This document shows positions 18,454 to 26,081 of a stretch of 64,000 nt of DNA, piece by piece. The DNA lies in assembly GCF_009834785.1 (NCBI RefSeq), contig NZ_WUYX01000008.1, positions 1-64,000 on the forward strand. The letters run 5' to 3'. Made by a program: the position numbers and the translations under genes. The notes below the pieces were generated by a model. It did no database searches, was not told the DNA's origin, and saw only the letters and a list, made by a program, of their open reading frames with translations. The first letter of the stretch is position 1, and the number at the start of each line of letters is the position of its first letter. The stretch comes from Natronorubrum halalkaliphilum. Its GTDB lineage: Archaea; Halobacteriota; Halobacteria; Halobacteriales; Natrialbaceae.

Positions 18454-18527
18454 AGCGGGAGGTAGATTTGAACTACCGGTCTGCGGGTTATGAGCCCGCC
18501 GGAATCTCCTGGCTATCCCATCCCGCT
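18454..18527 (-). tRNA. Initiator tRNA-Met (CAT)
   Basis: The 74-nucleotide gene folds into a full cloverleaf. The acceptor stem is AGCGGGA paired with TCCCGCT. The anticodon stem GCGGG/CCCGC encloses the loop CTCATAA, with anticodon CAT at 18490-18492. The T arm is GGTAG TTCAAAT CTACC. The A1-U72 end pair and the three consecutive G-C pairs in the anticodon stem are initiator features, which separates it from elongator tRNA-Met. No intron is present and CCA is not encoded. An ATTATAA box lies just upstream. Confidence 0.95.
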
Positions 18528-18593
18528 ATCACATTATAACCGAGTCCGCTAGTTAAGGGTTGTGATTCGGTCGCCGTGTGCGGGTTTCTACCG

Positions 18594-19040
18594 TCACTCC
18601 CGGTGGACTTTCCACGTGTAGAGGCTCTCACAGGTATAGTTGACGAAAAATCCGATCCCGATACCGATCAGGTTCGCAACCAGATACCAGACGTCGAACC
18701 AGTTGACCAACGTCGCGAGGACCGACAGCGTGACCAGAAAGCCGGCAAACCGAACCGCGTTCGAGCGCAGGAATCGCTTTCCGAGGGCTCGAGGCGTCAT
18801 CGCCCCGTACTCCGCGAACGTCCACTGTTCGTTGATTACAAAGATGACCATGATCGACAGCTCCCAGGAGATCACCTTCGCCATAACTGGACCGAGCGCC
18901 GTTAACTCGACCAGCACAACGAGCGCGATGTTATCGACGGCTGCGCCGACGACCCCGACGCCGGCGAACTGGCTAAACCGCGCCGTCGAGAGCAGCGCGC
19001 GAAACCGCGTTCGAATAGCCTCTGAAAGCGAATTACTCAT
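18594..19040 (-). CDS. GtrA family membrane protein
   Basis: A 148-residue protein with four TM segments in the GtrA pattern: RFSQFAGVGVVGAAVDNIALVVL at the start, WELSIMVIFVINEQWTF in the second helix, and NLIGIGIGFFVNYTCESLYTW in the last. GtrA proteins are thought to help flip polyprenyl-linked sugars for cell-surface glycans. No glycosyltransferase partner is adjacent, so the substrate is open. Confidence 0.88.
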   Translation of the reverse strand: MSNSLSEAIRTRFRALLSTARFSQFAGVGVVGAAVDNIALVVLVELTALGPVMAKVISWELSIMVIFVINEQWTFAEYGAMTPRALGKRFLRSNAVRFAGFLVTLSVLATLVNWFDVWYLVANLIGIGIGFFVNYTCESLYTWKVHRE

Positions 19041-19254
19041 CCTGAAGCTCGTTCGTGTGGTCGCTCGTCACCGTCAGTCGAGTTGTGGTCACGCTCGAGT
19101 GTAACCCGTATTGGTCAGGGTGCGCGCGTACGCGAGGCCAATATCGAGTATCAGGCAATCTCGAACAGACGGACCGGTGTCAGTCGGTACCGGAACCGGC
19201 ACCGGTACACCCCCAACCCGCCGAGATCTGCCGGCACAACCTTAGCAGGCCGTA

Positions 19255-19521
19255 TCAAATGGCGAGGTCGCCCTTCGGTCGCACGACATCGACGGCGTCG
19301 GCGTCGATGCGGTCGACGTCGAGGAAATGAGGCATGAAGTTTCGTTTCTCGTAGTCCTCGTATTCGTCCTCGGTACCGATGGTACACCACAGTTGGACCG
19401 TCTCGGGGCCGTGCCACTCGCCGTTGCGGTTGATGCCGAAACAGACCAGCTCTTCCCCGTCGTAGTTGATGATGGCCCCTTTCCGAATTCCGGGATCGCC
19501 GTGGATGATGAGCTGCTTCAT
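19255..19521 (-). CDS. HAH_0734 family small protein
   Basis: An 88-residue soluble acidic protein beginning MKQLIIHGDPGIRKGAIINYDG and containing FGINRNGEWHGPE and KRNFMPHFLDVD. I recognise the pattern as a conserved haloarchaeal family of unknown function. The ATG at 19521 is chosen; the in-frame extension upstream is not typical. It is divergent from the ribosomal protein operon that starts at 19698. Confidence 0.75.
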   Translation of the reverse strand: MKQLIIHGDPGIRKGAIINYDGEELVCFGINRNGEWHGPETVQLWCTIGTEDEYEDYEKRNFMPHFLDVDRIDADAVDVVRPKGDLAI

Positions 19522-19655
19522 GGGTACCGGTTCACAGGAGAGCGGATTAAGCGCTTCGAAGCCAACAGCCACGCCATAGCGAGTCGGTGACCGAACCGAC
19601 CGACCGGAGACGCATCAGCGACGCTACTGCTCCCAGCGACGACGAACCAAACGGG

Positions 19656-19662
19656 TTTTAAA
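19656..19662 (+). promoter_or_regulatory. TATA box of the rpl44e operon
   Basis: TTTTAAA lies about 36 bases before the rpl44e ATG, implying a short leader for the translation operon. Confidence 0.45.
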
Positions 19663-19697
19663 CAGCCCTGCCTTAGCCCACGTCAAGTGAGATAACC

Positions 19698-19979
19698 ATG
19701 CAGATGCCACGCCGATTCAATACGTACTGTCCGCACTGCAACGAACACCACGAACACGAAGTCGAAAAGTCCCGAACGGGCCGCTCGAGCGGCATGAAAT
19801 GGGACGCTCGCCGAACCCGGCGCAACACCTCGAGCATCGGTAACTCCGGTCGCTTCTCGAAGGTGCCAGTTGGCGAGAAACCCACTAAGAAGACCGACCT
19901 CAAATACCGCTGCAGCGAGTGTGGCAAGGCCCATCTCCGCGAGGGATGGCGTACCGGCCGACTCGAGTTCCAGGAGTGA
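19698..19979 (+). CDS. rpl44e: 50S ribosomal protein L44e
   Basis: A 93-residue basic ribosomal protein of the archaeal/eukaryotic large subunit. It begins [28 protein letters not shown], and the zinc-binding cysteines are in YCPHC (near the start) and RCSECG (near the end). Length and sequence are typical. It is the first gene of the block rpl44e-rps27e-aif2a-nop10-PAC2, a conserved archaeal arrangement. Confidence 0.97.
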   Translation: MQMPRRFNTYCPHCNEHHEHEVEKSRTGRSSGMKWDARRTRRNTSSIGNSGRFSKVPVGEKPTKKTDLKYRCSECGKAHLREGWRTGRLEFQE

Positions 19980-19984
19980 TTACG

Positions 19985-20158
19985 ATGGCAGGAAATTTCT
20001 ACAGCGTCCGATGCAGTGACTGTGAGAACGAACAGACCGTCTTCGGCAAAGCCTCCTCGGAGGTCGCCTGTGCCGTCTGTGGCACGACGCTTGCGCGACC
20101 GACCGGCGGCAAAGCCGAGATCGACCACGAAATCCTCGAAACAGTCGAGTCACGATGA
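19985..20158 (+). CDS. rps27e: 30S ribosomal protein S27e
   Basis: A 57-residue zinc-ribbon ribosomal protein starting [21 protein letters not shown], with the second pair in CAVCGTTL and the usual ending [10 protein letters not shown]...ILETVE. The ATG at 19985 follows rpl44e by 5 bases. Its stop overlaps the start of the aIF2-alpha gene by four bases (ATGA), indicating coupled translation. Confidence 0.97.
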   Translation: MAGNFYSVRCSDCENEQTVFGKASSEVACAVCGTTLARPTGGKAEIDHEILETVESR

Positions 20159-20955
20159 AATACAGCGGTTGGCCCGATCCCGGCGAACTCGTCGTCGGCA
20201 AGATCGACGAAATCGAGGACTTCGGTGTCTTCGTCGATCTCGAGGAGTACCAGGACAAGCGGGGACTGATCCACATCTCCGAAGTCGCGAGCGGCTGGAT
20301 CAAAAACGTCCGCGATCACGTCCGCGAGGGACAGATCGTCGTCTGTAAGGTCCTCGACATCGACGAGAGCTCCCAGCAGATCGATCTCTCGTTGAAAGAC
20401 GTCAACGATCACCAACGCTCGGATAAGATCCAGGAGTGGAAAAACGAGCAGAAGGCGGACAACTGGATGGGGATCGCACTCGGTGAAGACCCCGATGACG
20501 AGAGCTACACCGCGATCGCCAACGAACTGATCGGTGCCCACGGCAGCCTCTACGACGGTTTCAAGCAGGCCGCGATCCACGGCGACGAAGCGCTCGAAGG
20601 CACCGATCTGACCGACGACGAGATCGAATCGATCGTCGAAACCGCACGCGAGAACGTCTCAGTCCCGTACGTCAACGTCACTGGATACGTCGATCTCGAG
20701 AATCCGTCGGCAAGCGGCGTCGACGGCATCCGTGACGCTCTGCAGGCCGCCGAAGGTAACGGTGACGTGCCCGACGAAGTCGACCTCGAGGTTAGCTACG
20801 TCGGCGCTCCGGAGTACCGCATCAAGGTAAAAGCACCCAACTACAAGACTGCCGAGTCCCAGCTCGAGGAGAGCGCTCGGCGCGCGGTCACTGCGATCGA
20901 GTCCGAGGGCGGCGATGGCGAGTACCACCGCGAGCGACGAACCGACGACGAGTAA
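20155..20955 (+). CDS. eif2a: Translation initiation factor aIF2 subunit alpha
   Basis: A 266-residue alpha subunit of the aIF2 heterotrimer that brings initiator tRNA to the ribosome. The N-terminal S1/OB domain reads [25 protein letters not shown] and [26 protein letters not shown] helical middle domain and a C-terminal alpha-beta domain ([14 protein letters not shown]) follow. Length is as expected. The initiator tRNA gene it serves lies about 1.6 kb away in this window, possibly by chance. Confidence 0.97.
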   Translation: MKYSGWPDPGELVVGKIDEIEDFGVFVDLEEYQDKRGLIHISEVASGWIKNVRDHVREGQIVVCKVLDIDESSQQIDLSLKDVNDHQRSDKIQEWKNEQKADNWMGIALGEDPDDESYTAIANELIGAHGSLYDGFKQAAIHGDEALEGTDLTDDEIESIVETARENVSVPYVNVTGYVDLENPSASGVDGIRDALQAAEGNGDVPDEVDLEVSYVGAPEYRIKVKAPNYKTAESQLEESARRAVTAIESEGGDGEYHRERRTDDE

Positions 20956-20963
20956 CGTACGCA

Positions 20964-21143
20964 ATGAAGTCTCACATCCGGGTCTGTTCGGCGTGGCGCG
21001 AGGTCCACGATCGCCCGGTGTACTCCCTTTCTGAGACCTGCCCCGACTGTGGTTCCGAGACCGAAAACAGCGCCCCGGCCCCGTTCGATCCGAACGACCC
21101 GCACGGCGAGTACCGACGCGCTCTTAAACGTCGCCATCGCTGA
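20964..21143 (+). CDS. nop10: H/ACA ribonucleoprotein protein Nop10
   Basis: A 59-residue protein: MKSHIRVCSAWREVHDRPVY, then CPDCG, then SAPAPFDPNDPHGEYRRALK. Nop10 binds Cbf5 in the H/ACA pseudouridylation complex. The archaeal zinc-ribbon cysteines are reduced here to CSAW and CPDC. It lies 8 bases after aIF2-alpha and 6 before the PAC2 gene, in the usual archaeal order. Confidence 0.95.
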   Translation: MKSHIRVCSAWREVHDRPVYSLSETCPDCGSETENSAPAPFDPNDPHGEYRRALKRRHR

Positions 21144-21149
21144 TACGGT

Positions 21150-21917
21150 ATGGACGAACTCGAGATCGACGCAGTCGCCGAGGTCGAGCTTGACGACCCC
21201 GTGCTCGTCGAGGGGCTGCCGGGTGTCGGACACGTCGGAAGTCTCGCCGTCGAGCACCTGCTCGAGGAACTCGAGGGGGAAAGTACGCTCGTGCGTCGCG
21301 TCTACTCCCGGGAGTTTCCGCCGCAGGTGAGCGTCGAGGACGGTGTCTCGAAGTTGACGTGCGCGGAGCTCCACGCCGTGTCGGTTCCCGACGGCCGTGA
21401 CCTGTTACTGCTGAGCGGCGATCATCAGGCCCAGACCAACAATGGCCATTACGTACTGACCGACGCCTTCCTCGATATCGCCGAGGCGTTCGGCGCGAAC
21501 GAGGTCTACGCGCTCGGCGGCGTCCCAACCGGCGAACTCATCGACGAGTACGCCGTCGTCGGCGCCGTCAGCGACGAGTCGCTGGTCGAGGGCCTAGAGG
21601 ACGCTGGCGTCGAGTTCCGCGAGGACGAACCCGCGGGCGGCATCGTCGGCGTCTCGGGGCTCATGCTCGGACTGGGCGAGCGCCGCGGCTTCGACGCCGC
21701 CTGTCTGATGGGCGAGACTAGCGGGTATCTGGTCGATCCGAAAAGCGCTCGAGCGGTCCTCGAAGTGCTCGAGACGATGCTCGGATTCGAACTCGACTAC
21801 GAGACCCTGGACGAGCGCGCCGACGAGATGGAAGACGTCATCGGCAAGATCCAGGAGATGGAACAACAACAGCAGATGGACGTGCCGACGGACGACGACC
21901 TGCGCTATATCGGCTAA
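21150..21917 (+). CDS. PAC2-family proteasome assembly chaperone-like protein
   Basis: A 255-residue soluble protein of the PAC2/DUF75 family, with the N-terminal signature VLVEGLPGVGHVGSLAVEHLLEEL and the core LLLLSGDHQAQ, YALGGVPTGEL and GVSGLMLGLGERRGFDAACLMGETSG. The C-terminus is a helical Glu/Gln-rich tail. Relatives help assemble the eukaryotic 20S proteasome; the archaeal role is less clear. It is the last gene of the translation operon. Confidence 0.9.
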   Translation: MDELEIDAVAEVELDDPVLVEGLPGVGHVGSLAVEHLLEELEGESTLVRRVYSREFPPQVSVEDGVSKLTCAELHAVSVPDGRDLLLLSGDHQAQTNNGHYVLTDAFLDIAEAFGANEVYALGGVPTGELIDEYAVVGAVSDESLVEGLEDAGVEFREDEPAGGIVGVSGLMLGLGERRGFDAACLMGETSGYLVDPKSARAVLEVLETMLGFELDYETLDERADEMEDVIGKIQEMEQQQQMDVPTDDDLRYIG

Positions 21918-21977
21918 GCGATTCAACAGGCTCGTTCTCGGGCTAGTTCCGTTTCGGTGGGTATCCGTTTACAGGTC

Positions 21978-22062
21978 TCATACGGATTGCTGTAACTAGT
22001 TACCGCCGATACCAGGGACGGGGTCAGTGATCGGCAGTAATTGACTACAGTAAACCGTATCA
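21978..22062 (-). repeat. 86-bp-type element, copy 2 (inverted relative to copy 1)
   Basis: On the minus strand this reads as the 18236-18321 element with a handful of substitutions and one base fewer. Ends are TCATACGGATTGCTGTA (21978-21994) and TACAGTAAACCGTATCA (22046-22062). Its right end supplies the stop codon of the microprotein gene at 22060-22179, which suggests the element inserted at or near the 3' end of that gene. Confidence 0.7.
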
Positions 22063-22179
22063 GACGTCCGTTTTTTGCGGACGGAAGAGGGCACAGTTTG
22101 GACACCAAACGGACCCATCAGCCCGCGAGATTTTCTTTCCGGTACAGTCGGGACAACGACGCTCCGAATAGCGGACCAT
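22060..22179 (-). CDS. Cysteine-pair microprotein (zinc-finger type), 39 residues
   Basis: The frame reads MVRYSERRCPDCTGKKISRA, then VWCPNC and a basic tail. The two CPxC knuckles 17 residues apart are a plausible zinc site, as in the many small haloarchaeal zinc-finger proteins. It shares the opening MVRY and the first knuckle with the protein at 22531-22671. Its stop codon falls on the last three bases of the repeat element at 21978-22062, so the original C-terminus may have differed. Confidence 0.6.
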   Translation of the reverse strand: MVRYSERRCPDCTGKKISRADGSVWCPNCALFRPQKTDV

Positions 22180-22236
22180 GCGATATCGAGAGAGAATTGG
22201 CTTGCGTCGCTATGACCCTTTCGGTGGTGTAGATGA

Positions 22237-22398
22237 TTTGCTTCCGCCCTCGCCGCAAAACCGACCAGAGCAAAGCTCATCGAACGGTATTGGACCCATC
22301 CCACGATCGGTGGTTCCGCTGACGCGGTGACCTGTCCCGGATGCGGGGAAGTTAGCAGTTACCCGCACCGAACAGTCGACACGCTTCCGCGGCTGTAA
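22237..22398 (+). pseudogene. Possible 5'-truncated coding remnant with a CPGCG knuckle
   Basis: After an in-frame TGA at 22234, 53 codons stay open to a TAA and read like protein, including KLIERYWTHPTIGGSADAV and TCPGCGEVSSYPHRTVDTLP. There is no ATG or GTG start near the beginning, so it may be a gene remnant, or the end of something whose start is lost. It overlaps the minus-strand small membrane ORF at 22352-22477, so at most one is likely to be translated over the shared bases. Confidence 0.25.
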
Positions 22399-22477
22399 CG
22401 TCAGCGATCGTCGGTCCAACTGCGAGAAAGATTCCGAGCAGTACCAGCACGAAGAGTGCGATCAGTCGGCCGACCAT
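22352..22477 (-). CDS. Possible 41-residue single-helix membrane protein
   Basis: The frame reads MVGRLIALFVLVLLGIFLAV, then GPTIADVTAAEACRLFGAGNC. A strong hydrophobic helix at about 5-20 is followed by a short tail with two cysteines. The composition looks like a genuine small membrane protein, but support is only from the reading frame. It lies between two cysteine-pair microproteins on the same strand. Confidence 0.4.
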   Translation of the reverse strand: MVGRLIALFVLVLLGIFLAVGPTIADVTAAEACRLFGAGNC

Positions 22478-22530
22478 GTGGTAACCGACACCGGACAGGA
22501 CGATAGCAGTATCTGAACGATACGTGACCG

Positions 22531-22671
22531 TCAGTCACACTGACTACAGGTCGTCGGTCGACCGAGCGAATCGCGAGACGTGCCACAGTTCGAACAGCTA
22601 TCGGGACCGTCGATTCGAGCGTACAATCGTTCACCGCAGTCGGGACAGCGGCCGTCGGGATAGCGAACCAT
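22531..22671 (-). CDS. Small zinc-ribbon protein, 46 residues
   Basis: The frame starts MVRYPDGRCPDCGERLYARI and continues DGPDSCSNCG and TTCSQCD. Three Cys-x2-Cys pairs are present; four of the cysteines fit a zinc ribbon and the third pair at the C-terminus is extra. The opening MVRY(P/S)xxRCPDC is shared with the microprotein at 22060-22179, so the two are probably diverged relatives. Function unknown; members of this group include regulators of motility and biofilm formation in other haloarchaea. Confidence 0.7.
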   Translation of the reverse strand: MVRYPDGRCPDCGERLYARIDGPDSCSNCGTSRDSLGRPTTCSQCD

Positions 22672-22751
22672 ACCGTACTGAGAGCACAACCGGAGTATAT
22701 GCTTTGGGGATCTGTCCTGCGAGAAACGTGTACCGGCGGTCAGAAACGCGG

Positions 22752-23576
22752 TCACGAACTCGTCTCCGGGGAAAGCGCTTCCATCACGCGACAGGCGTTC
22801 TTCGAAAACGCCCGCCAGAGTTTGTCCTCCGAGACGTCGAGCGTGAGGATTTCCATGACGGCAACGTCGGGATGGCAAGCGGGAGCGCCGCTTCCAAAGA
22901 GGACTCGGTCGGGATGTTCCAACAGCGCCCGCTCGAGTACCTCCCGATAGCGGACGAAACTCGTCTCGAGATAGCAGTCGTCGTACTCCTCGAGGAGGTC
23001 GATCATCTCGTGCATGAGTTCGCGGTCGAGGGGGTAGCCACCGAAATGACTAACGACGGTCGGAAACGAACGCTCGAGGACGGTAGTGGCCAGCGCCTCG
23101 GGCGGGGCGTCGGTGCCGCCGCGGACGATCACCGGGAGATCGACGTCTTCGAGGACCGCAAGCACGTCCTCGTCGGGGAAGTCGTCGACGGTCGGATCGA
23201 AGACGAAGCCGTGAAACCGGTCGTCGTAGGCGTACTTTTCGATGTCCTCGGGCGTGGTGTGATACGGCTCGCGGTTGCTGACCGCATTTCGGAGTCGTCC
23301 CGCTGTGGTCGTTCCCGGTTTCTGGGTGCCGTTGATGCGGGCGACGGCGACGAACGGTCGGTCGACGCTATGGCGGGCGACGCCGTTGTTCGACGCGACG
23401 TAACTCGTCTCGGGCCTGGCGGGCGGGAAGACGACCGCCCGAGTAATTCCCGCCTGATGCATCTCTCGCTCGAGTCGCTCCGGCGTGATCACTCGGCCCC
23501 GGAACGCGTCTTCACCGTCCGGTGGCAGCCGCGTACAGACGTCGACGACGCGAAACCCGTGTTCCAGCTCGAGCAT
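22752..23576 (-). CDS. Amidohydrolase family protein (TIM-barrel, Amidohydro_2 type)
   Basis: A 274-residue putative metal-dependent hydrolase. Features are [12 protein letters not shown] at the N-terminus where this family usually has DxHx[13 protein letters not shown] in the middle, [30 protein letters not shown] and a C-terminal [20 protein letters not shown], which matches the strand 8 FGSDxP motif. The N-terminal HxH pair is absent, so activity is uncertain. I placed the start at 23576 ([12 protein letters not shown]); longer frames run into the thermosome promoter. It is divergent from the thermosome gene. Confidence 0.75.
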   Translation of the reverse strand: MLELEHGFRVVDVCTRLPPDGEDAFRGRVITPERLEREMHQAGITRAVVFPPARPETSYVASNNGVARHSVDRPFVAVARINGTQKPGTTTAGRLRNAVSNREPYHTTPEDIEKYAYDDRFHGFVFDPTVDDFPDEDVLAVLEDVDLPVIVRGGTDAPPEALATTVLERSFPTVVSHFGGYPLDRELMHEMIDLLEEYDDCYLETSFVRYREVLERALLEHPDRVLFGSGAPACHPDVAVMEILTLDVSEDKLWRAFSKNACRVMEALSPETSS

Positions 23577-23700
23577 CTGTTTCGAGTGTTTTTCAGTCGA
23601 GCTATATTTTGCTACCGGCCCCGATTCGTGGCGACCGACCGGGACCACGAGAACTCGTTCCATGCAATCGCCAGACGGAGCGCCGACCGTAGCAAAACAC

Positions 23701-23707
23701 TTATATA
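23701..23707 (+). promoter_or_regulatory. TATA box of the thermosome gene
   Basis: TTATATA lies 36-42 bases before the thermosome ATG at 23743, implying a leader of about a dozen bases. Confidence 0.55.
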
Positions 23708-23742
23708 GAAGTGCTGACGACATAGTTAGTGAGGATTCAACA

Positions 23743-25320
23743 ATGGCACAACAGCGACGCATGGGCGGACAGCCTATGTTTATTATGAGCGAGGATAGCC
23801 AGCGAACGCAGGGCCGCGACGCCCAGTCGTCGAACATTATGGCCGGCAAAGCGGTCGCCGAAGCCGTACGCACGACACTCGGGCCTCGCGGGATGGACAA
23901 GATGCTCGTCGACTCCAGCGGCGAGGTCGTCATCACCAACGATGGCGCGACCATCCTGAACGAGATGGACATCGAACACCCCGCAGCCCAGATGATCGTC
24001 GAAGTCGCCGACTCCCAGGAAGAGGAAGTCGGCGACGGAACGACGACGGCGGCCGTGATCGCTGGGAACCTGCTTGGTGAAGCCGAAGACCTCATCGAAC
24101 AGGACGTCCACGCGACGACCATCGTCGAGGGCTATCACAAGGCCTCCGAAATCGCCCTCGAAGCGATCGACGAGCAGATCAGCGAAGACGCCGTCGACGA
24201 CGACGTGCTAAAACAGGTCGCCGAGTCGAGCATGACCGGCAAAGGGACCGGCGGCCTCACCGCCGAGTCGCTGGCCGAAACGGTTGTCGGCGCGATCCGT
24301 CACGTCGAACTCGACGACGGCGTCGCACGCGATAACGTCGCCGTCCACACCCAGATCGGTGCCTCCTCGAACGCGACGGAACTCGTCCCCGGCATCGTCA
24401 TCGACGAAGAGCCTGCCCACGACGCGATGCCACGCGAGGTCGAGGACGCCTCGATCGCCGTGCTCGACGTCGAACTCGGCGTCCGAACGGGCGAGATCGA
24501 CGCCGAGTACGCCATCGACTCGATCGATCAGCTCAACACCGCGATCGACGCCGAGGAGAGCGAAGTCCGCGGCTACGCCGAGACGGTCGCCGAGAGCGGT
24601 GCCGACGTCGTCTTCACGACCGACGATGTCGACGACCGCGTCTCCACCTACCTCGCTAACGAAGGCGTCCTGGTCTTCGAGAACGTCGGCAACAGCGACG
24701 CCCGCGACATCGTCTCTGCGACGGGCGCACGCCGCGTCGGTGCACTCGACGACCTCGAGGAGTCCGACTTCGGCCAGGCCGACCGCGTCCGCGCCGAGAA
24801 CTACGGCGACGACGACCTCGCGTTCGTCGAGGGCGGCGCAGCCGCCGAGTCCGTCACCGTCTTCGTCCGCGGCGGGACCGAACACGTCGTCGACGAACTC
24901 GAGCGCGCAATCGGTGACGCACTCGACGTCGTCGCGACCGCGCTGTCCTCCGGCGAAGTCGTTCCCGGTGCAGGCGCGACCGAGATCGCCATCGCGGACA
25001 AGATCCGCGAGGAAGCCGCCGGTATCGAGGGCCGCAAACAGCTCGCCGTGACGGCCTTCGCCGACGCACTCGACATCGTTCCCCGGACCCTCGCCGCGAA
25101 CACCGGTCAGGACCCGATCGACGCACTCGTGGACCTTCGTGCCGCCCACGAGTCCGAGGGCCGCGCCGGTCTGATCACCAGCGGTGAAGAGGTCACCATC
25201 GACGATCCCTTCGAGTACGGCGTCGTCGACCCCGCCGACGTCAAACGCGAAGCCGTCGAGAGCGCGACCGAAGCCGCAACGATGATCGTCCGCATCGACG
25301 ACGTCATCGCCGCCGAGTAG
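23743..25320 (+). CDS. thsC: Thermosome (group II chaperonin) subunit, CCT3-like
   Basis: A 525-residue subunit of the archaeal group II chaperonin. The equatorial ATP-site motifs are [20 protein letters not shown] and [14 protein letters not shown]; the C-terminal equatorial part has [13 protein letters not shown] and [11 protein letters not shown]. It ends at about [12 protein letters not shown] and lacks the Gly/Met-rich tail of the main haloarchaeal subunits. Length and missing tail fit the third paralogue (CCT3 of Haloferax volcanii, about 524 residues). A TATA box lies just upstream. Chaperonin identity is certain; the paralogue number is an inference. Confidence 0.95.
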   Translation: MAQQRRMGGQPMFIMSEDSQRTQGRDAQSSNIMAGKAVAEAVRTTLGPRGMDKMLVDSSGEVVITNDGATILNEMDIEHPAAQMIVEVADSQEEEVGDGTTTAAVIAGNLLGEAEDLIEQDVHATTIVEGYHKASEIALEAIDEQISEDAVDDDVLKQVAESSMTGKGTGGLTAESLAETVVGAIRHVELDDGVARDNVAVHTQIGASSNATELVPGIVIDEEPAHDAMPREVEDASIAVLDVELGVRTGEIDAEYAIDSIDQLNTAIDAEESEVRGYAETVAESGADVVFTTDDVDDRVSTYLANEGVLVFENVGNSDARDIVSATGARRVGALDDLEESDFGQADRVRAENYGDDDLAFVEGGAAAESVTVFVRGGTEHVVDELERAIGDALDVVATALSSGEVVPGAGATEIAIADKIREEAAGIEGRKQLAVTAFADALDIVPRTLAANTGQDPIDALVDLRAAHESEGRAGLITSGEEVTIDDPFEYGVVDPADVKREAVESATEAATMIVRIDDVIAAE

Positions 25321-25350
25321 GCTTTTCTCCTCGTCTTTACGGTTTTTGTG
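25321..25350 (+). terminator. T-rich run after the thermosome gene
   Basis: Several T runs (GCTTTTCTCC, GTCTTTACGG, TTTTTGTGG) directly follow the stop codon, which is the form of archaeal intrinsic terminators. No hairpin is needed or seen. Confidence 0.4.
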
Positions 25351-25432
25351 GACAGTCGTCTCCGTTCAGCTATCGGGACAGTCAGCTGGCCAACAGTGTT
25401 AACCGTTAGCAAGGCCCAGTTGAAACTGTATC

Positions 25433-25801
25433 ATGTCCAAAACCACTCGAGATCGCGTCACACCAGTCAATGACATCGCCGATCGTCCACTCGATTACGA
25501 CGACGAGCGAGGCACGTATCACGCCTGGTGTGTGGACACGGATTACGAGCCGGCGAGTACGGCGGTACTGATGGCGGTCTCGTCAGTGCGTGATATCGAC
25601 CCGGAAAATCTCGAGCAGCTCTCAGGCCGTGTCGATCCCGACGCGTTGAACGCGCTCGTCGGTCACTGGACCGAAAGCGGGTCACGGACAGGGGATAACT
25701 CGATCGGGTTTTCGTTCGCCCAGTGTGCTGTAACGGTCCACGCTAATGGGGAAATCGTAATCGACCCCGATCACAGCCCGGGCGAGTCAGTCGAGCCGTA
25801 A
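25433..25801 (+). CDS. HalOD1 output-domain protein
   Basis: A 122-residue soluble acidic protein. From residue 35 it follows the HalOD1 pattern: PASTAVLMAVSSVRDIDPENLEQLSGRVDPDALNALV, then IGFSFAQCAVTVHANGEIVID. HalOD1 is a haloarchaeal domain found alone or after response-regulator receiver domains, and its mechanism is unknown. No receiver domain or kinase is adjacent. Its stop codon overlaps the 3' end of the remnant frame on the opposite strand. Confidence 0.85.
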   Translation: MSKTTRDRVTPVNDIADRPLDYDDERGTYHAWCVDTDYEPASTAVLMAVSSVRDIDPENLEQLSGRVDPDALNALVGHWTESGSRTGDNSIGFSFAQCAVTVHANGEIVIDPDHSPGESVEP

Positions 25802-26053
25802 CTGACTGCCATACCGGTCGTCACGCGAGACGGTTGCGTGTGGCTCTTTTTCCCAACCCAGTGGTGAACTGTCGGTGTTCTCTCGGTCAATCGGTAGCTC
25901 CGACGCTGGCCACCCCTGGGACAATTCCATCGCCGGGACCGTGATGTGAATCGGTCGCTGACTGCCGTGGGTGATCGGATCAGCGGTTTCGACTCGAGTT
26001 CGTCTGTGTCCACAGTTCTCTTTACCTTCTCCGGCATATAATACAGAATCTAT
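25787..26053 (-). pseudogene. Possible start-less coding remnant
   Basis: An open frame of 88 codons on the minus strand reads like protein, including GKENCGHRRTRVETADPITH, RPIHITVPAMELSQGWP and WEKEPHATVSRDDRYGSQL. It has no ATG or GTG start before an internal ATG. A neighbouring frame begins MPEKVK, so a single-base change could have broken an original gene. I do not recognise the family. A TATTATAT sequence lies at its upstream end. Confidence 0.25.
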
Positions 26054-26081
26054 TTAATTAAAGAATTATCACTACTAGACG

